Below are positions 60,955-64,000 of a stretch of 64,000 nucleotides of DNA, piece after piece. How positions within the stretch are numbered: position 1 is the first letter of the stretch; every line of letters begins with the position of its first letter. The DNA comes from Chryseobacterium nakagawai (GTDB lineage: Bacteria; Bacteroidota; Bacteroidia; Flavobacteriales; Weeksellaceae). The stretch lies in contig NZ_LR134386.1 of assembly GCF_900637665.1 (NCBI RefSeq), forward strand, positions 1,666,501 through 1,730,500, in the 5' to 3' direction. The notes beneath the pieces are model-generated. The model was given only the letters and a program-made list of their open reading frames with translations. It had not been told where the DNA came from and did no database searches. The translations under genes and the position numbers were made by a program.

Positions 60955-61398
60955 ATGAAAACAATATTTTCAGCCATATTAATGGTTGTATTCGCTATTG
61001 GTATTCATGCGCAAAGCCGCTTTGAGAATGCCAAAAAACTAGCATCAGAAAAAAAAGAGCTTATATTATTAAATTTCTCTGGTTCAGACTGGTGTATTCC
61101 GTGTATTAAGCTTCATAAAAATATCATCGAGACCGATGAATTTAAAAAGCTTGAAATGGAAAATGTTGTCGTTTACATCAATGCAGATTTTCCGAGAAAT
61201 AAAAAGAATCAGCTTCCCCCAGAATTGAAAAAAGAAAATGCCTCACTTGCGGATCAGTATAATCAAAAAGGATTATTTCCTTATACTTTGTTGCTGAATT
61301 CGGAAGGAAAAGTCCTGAAAAGCTGGGAAGGGCTGCCTTCGGAAAATGCATTGGCTTTCAGCAAAGAGATCAGAGATATCAAAGGAAATCAAAAATAA
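60955..61398 (+). CDS. Secreted thioredoxin-family protein (DsbD-gamma-like)
   Basis: 147 residues, signal peptide (MKTIFSAILMVVFAIGIHAQ), then LLNFSGSDWCIPCIKLHKNI with a WCIPC active site and a short insert before YNQKGLFPYTLLLNSEGKVLKSWEG. A periplasmic redox protein. It lies 6 bp before the apbE gene and belongs to the apbE-DUF4266-DUF3570 operon. Confidence 0.9.
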   Translation: MKTIFSAILMVVFAIGIHAQSRFENAKKLASEKKELILLNFSGSDWCIPCIKLHKNIIETDEFKKLEMENVVVYINADFPRNKKNQLPPELKKENASLADQYNQKGLFPYTLLLNSEGKVLKSWEGLPSENALAFSKEIRDIKGNQK

Positions 61399-61404
61399 AA
61401 AGGT

Positions 61405-62331
61405 ATGTTAAGAGAATTCAAAAGACCCCAGAAATTAATGGGGAACGCTTTTGAAATTACTGTAGTAAGTGATGATGAAAATTCGGCAAATCAGCATATC
61501 GATGCAGCGATTATCGAGATTCGGAGAATTGAAAAGCTTTTGACGACATTCAGTGAGGAAAGCCAGACCAATCTCATCAATAGAAATGCAGGAATCAAGC
61601 CTGTAAAAGTGGATTGGGAGATTTTTGATCTGATTGAAAGAAGCCTTAGAATCAGCAGGATAACAGACGGATATTTCGATATTTCCTATGGTGGAATCGA
61701 TAAAAGTTTCTGGAATTTCGATCGTGAAATGAAAGAACTTCCGAATCCTGAACTGATTAAAGATCATCTGAAACTCGTTAATTATCAGAATATTATTCTT
61801 AACCGTGAAAAGCAAACTGTTCTGCTAAAAGAAAAAGGCATGCGGATCGGCTTTGGAGGAATCGGTAAGGGATATGCTGCTGAAATGGCAAAACAGATGC
61901 TTCAAAACAGAGGTGTCACTTCCGGAATTGTAAATGCTTCAGGAGATTTAACGACCTGGGGAAATCAGGCAGACGGAAGGCCCTGGACTGTGGGAATTGC
62001 CGATCCCGATAACGCAAAACAGTCATTTTCGTATATGAATATTACCAATATGGCAGTTGCCACTTCAGGAAATTATGAAAAATTCGTCGTTATCAACGGT
62101 AAAAAATATTCTCATACCATCAATCCCAAAACGGGAATACCTGTTTCGGGCGTAAAAAGTGTTACGATCTTTTGTCCTAACGCAGAAATTGCAGATGCAA
62201 TGGCAACTCCGGTAAGTATTATGGGAATTGATGCGGCACTCCATATGATCAACCAGATTAACCATCTGGAATGCATCATTATTGATGATCAGGACAAAAT
62301 TTATTCATCTCAAAACATTAATCTAAAATGA
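61405..62331 (+). CDS. apbE: FAD:protein FMN transferase (ApbE)
   Basis: 308 residues. ApbE core: GNAFEITVV, FGGIGKGYAAEMAKQML, GIVNASGDLTTWG, ATSGNYEKFVVINGKKYSHTINPKTG, and IADAMATPVSIMG with the Mg-binding Asp region. It attaches FMN covalently to Ser/Thr of periplasmic partners. No signal peptide is visible here (starts MLREFKRPQKLMGNA), unlike usual ApbE lipoproteins. Its stop overlaps the DUF4266 start (ATGA at 62328). Confidence 0.9.
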   Translation: MLREFKRPQKLMGNAFEITVVSDDENSANQHIDAAIIEIRRIEKLLTTFSEESQTNLINRNAGIKPVKVDWEIFDLIERSLRISRITDGYFDISYGGIDKSFWNFDREMKELPNPELIKDHLKLVNYQNIILNREKQTVLLKEKGMRIGFGGIGKGYAAEMAKQMLQNRGVTSGIVNASGDLTTWGNQADGRPWTVGIADPDNAKQSFSYMNITNMAVATSGNYEKFVVINGKKYSHTINPKTGIPVSGVKSVTIFCPNAEIADAMATPVSIMGIDAALHMINQINHLECIIIDDQDKIYSSQNINLK

Positions 62332-62549
62332 AAAACCTTATAAAAATATTCGGCTTCTTACTAATCACCGTTGCTTCAGTACAGTCCTGCACAACGGTAA
62401 AAGAGTACGAGAAAAACAAATTAAACGATGCCGAAATGGCTCTTGGAAACAGAAAAATTGAAAAAACCGAACTGAGCTTTCAATCATACAGAGAAGGATC
62501 TTCGGGTGCGAATGCAGGAAAAGTAGGTGGTGGTTGCGGATGTAACTAA
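62328..62549 (+). CDS. DUF4266 lipoprotein ending in GGGCGCN (73 aa)
   Basis: 73 residues. Lipobox ITVASVQSCTTVKEYEK (Cys at residue 21), an acidic/Lys-rich helix (LNDAEMALGNRKIEKTEL), SYREGSSGAN and a terminal GKVGGGCGCN with two Cys. DUF4266 accompanies ApbE and DUF3570 in many genomes. The conserved Cys tail suggests a metal- or thiol-based function or modification; none is proven. Coupled by overlap to apbE. Confidence 0.88.
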   Translation: MKNLIKIFGFLLITVASVQSCTTVKEYEKNKLNDAEMALGNRKIEKTELSFQSYREGSSGANAGKVGGGCGCN

Positions 62550-62584
62550 AAAGAGTAATCGTAAAATTTAATTGTAATTCAAGA

Positions 62585-63775
62585 ATGAAAAAAATAATCG
62601 TAAGTGTTATTGCTCTTTTCGGAATTTTCAATGCAAAAGCACAGGAAAATACAAACAATGAGCAGCCTAAAAAGCTGACTTTTGATGAAGCTAATTTAGT
62701 TTCAAGCTATTATAAACAAAATGGGAATAACTCTGCTGTTACAGGAGGAATCGGAACGGAAAAGCTGACTGATATTTCCAATACCATTGACGTAACTATG
62801 GTAAAATATGACAAGAAAGACAGGAAAAATAAATTCGATTTCAGTGTCGGGATTGATCATTATACGTCCGCTTCGTCGGATATGATCGATCTGAAAGCCA
62901 ATTCATCAGCTTCCCACGCAGACAACAGAATTTATCCTGCATTAAGCTGGAGTCGTGAAAATAACGAAAAAGGAACGACTTTAATGGCGGGTGTTTCTAC
63001 GTCTTTTGAATTTGATTATGCATCTTACGGTGCAAACATCGGGTTTTCGCAAAAAACCAAGAACAGAATGGGAGAGTTTACCGCAAAATTCCAGGCTTAT
63101 CTGGATCAGGTAAAACTGATTGCCCCGATTGAGCTCAGAACAAACGGAAGCACTGGAGGGGAACACGAAAACTATGGAACAAGTGGAAGAAATACTTATG
63201 CTTTGTCTTTGTCTTATTCGCAAATTATCAATCAGAACTTTCAGGTTGAATTGTTGGCGGATGGTGTTCAGCAGACAGGATATTTAAGTTTACCTTTCCA
63301 TAGGGTTTATTTCAATGATAATTCCGTCCATCAGGAAACTTTGCCGGATAAAAGGTTTAAAATTCCTTTAGGAGTAAGAGCGAATTATTTCCTTGGAGAC
63401 AAAGTCATTCTAAGAGCATATTATCGTTATTATACCGACGATTGGGGATTAAAATCAAATACATTGAGCCTGGAAACGCCGGTGAAAATTTCGCCTTTTG
63501 TTTCGGTAAGTCCGTTTTACAGATATTATTCTCAGACTGCGGCTAAATATTTTGCGCCTTATCAAGAGCACACGGCTTTTGATGATTTTTACACCAGTAA
63601 TTATGATCTTTCAAAATTCAGCAGTAATTTTTACGGAGCAGGAATCAGAATCAGTCCGAAAAACGGTTTATTCGGTGTTGAGAGGCTGAATATGCTTGAA
63701 ATCAGATACGGACATTACACGAAATCTGTTGGGATGAAGTCTGATATAATTTCCCTGAATTTGAGATTCAAATAA
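62585..63775 (+). CDS. DUF3570 outer-membrane protein
   Basis: 396 residues with a signal peptide (IIVSVIALFGIFNAKAQ). The body is an outer-membrane barrel: ISNTIDVTMVKYDKKDRKNKFDFSVGIDHYTSASSDMIDLKAN and repeated amphipathic strands, ending in MKSDIISLNLRFK. DUF3570 is the usual partner of DUF4266. Probably a surface porin or scaffold used by the flavin/redox operon. Confidence 0.88.
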   Translation: MKKIIVSVIALFGIFNAKAQENTNNEQPKKLTFDEANLVSSYYKQNGNNSAVTGGIGTEKLTDISNTIDVTMVKYDKKDRKNKFDFSVGIDHYTSASSDMIDLKANSSASHADNRIYPALSWSRENNEKGTTLMAGVSTSFEFDYASYGANIGFSQKTKNRMGEFTAKFQAYLDQVKLIAPIELRTNGSTGGEHENYGTSGRNTYALSLSYSQIINQNFQVELLADGVQQTGYLSLPFHRVYFNDNSVHQETLPDKRFKIPLGVRANYFLGDKVILRAYYRYYTDDWGLKSNTLSLETPVKISPFVSVSPFYRYYSQTAAKYFAPYQEHTAFDDFYTSNYDLSKFSSNFYGAGIRISPKNGLFGVERLNMLEIRYGHYTKSVGMKSDIISLNLRFK

Positions 63776-63827
63776 TTTTTTTTCTTGTTGTAAGAATCAA
63801 GATTAAATTTCTATTAAGTGGTATATT

Positions 63828-63945
63828 AAAATGGTGTTACTTGAAATCAAGTAGCGCCATTTGGCTATTGGTGCAAAGCCAGGAGGAGTATATTTAAACA
63901 CTTTTATCAATGATTTGTTTCGTTTAAGCTGAATTAAATAAGAAT
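63828..63945 (+). repeat. Partial copy C of the intergenic repeat
   Basis: It opens with a hairpin (GGTGTTACTTGA / TCAAGTAGCGCC, wobble pairs) and then matches the tail of copy A (AAACACTTTTATCaATGATTT). Compared with A and B it lacks the ~100-bp central block that carries the GTACCC...ATCGAAACA segment. The hairpin also suits a terminator of the DUF3570 operon. Confidence 0.55.
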
Positions 63946-64000
63946 TTCAAATCTCGTTTTTATCAGGCAATTTTTGATAGATTAGACATTTTTTGCAATT

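Noticed and set aside
1..64000. rRNA, tRNA, CRISPR arrays, intact insertion sequences or phage genes
   Set aside because: Read through both strands for conserved rRNA segments, tRNA cloverleaf ends and regularly spaced direct repeats; none seen. The only direct repeats are copies A, B and partial C.

Overview
The window looks like chromosomal DNA of a Flavobacteriia member, most likely Chryseobacterium or a close Weeksellaceae relative. The clues are low GC, Bacteroidetes-type promoters (TAnnTTTG at -7, few Shine-Dalgarno sequences), DUF4266/DUF3570/DUF5694 proteins, and haem-binding and TolC/CusA families typical of this group. This assignment is inferred from protein flavour, not from a marker gene. 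I saw no rRNA, tRNA, CRISPR array or intact insertion sequence.

Region 1 (1-28.7 kb) is a stress or low-oxygen survival island. It holds two paralogous glycosyltransferase + GH130 units, CsbD and small hypothetical proteins, a frameshifted DUF1003 gene, three three-BON-domain proteins, a P-type ATPase, inorganic pyrophosphatase, an SLC13 carrier, an Mla-type MCE/ABC transporter, PfkB, an SDR, an L,D-transpeptidase, a double universal stress protein, a PAS histidine kinase next to a REC-CRP/FNR fusion regulator, an isolated lactate-dehydrogenase-like domain, Hsp20 and a beta-CASP RNase. Six promoters here carry two FNR-like boxes 22 bp apart, placed at one fixed distance (65 bp overall) from an (x)AnnTTTG element. 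The REC-CRP protein has an ETVSR recognition helix and is the obvious candidate regulator.

Region 2 (28.7-38.9 kb) is accessory DNA. It starts with a TolC-family gene remnant. Two direct copies of a ~112-bp repeat (about 87% identical) then flank nine genes that all lie on the minus strand: GNAT, serine hydrolase, 2-hydroxyacid dehydrogenase, AlgE-like porin, SDR, Tat-type thioredoxin-reductase-like flavoprotein, small membrane protein, DUF5694 and AraC. A transposase-like relic and a ~127-bp inverted-repeat element lie in the gene-free margins.

Region 3 (38.9-51.1 kb) is a sulfur/persulfide module: a Crp/Fnr regulator, rhodanese, OsmC, a TolC-MFP-RND pump, a PII-like protein, DUF2892 proteins, a TauE/SafE exporter, an ETHE1-like MBL-rhodanese fusion, thioredoxin, a rhodanese-thioredoxin lipoprotein and a TlpA protein. 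All four of its transcription units start with a GTRAY-N4-RTYAC palindrome exactly 22 bp before a TAnnTTTG element.

Region 4 (51.3-60.9 kb) is a CzcCBA-type heavy-metal efflux system with a haem-binding protein, a second P-type ATPase and two paralogous small secreted proteins that appear to start from leaderless GTG codons. Region 5 (60.9-63.8 kb) is a thioredoxin-ApbE-DUF4266-DUF3570 operon, probably an extracytoplasmic flavin/redox system of unclear role. It is followed by a third, partial copy of the intergenic repeat.
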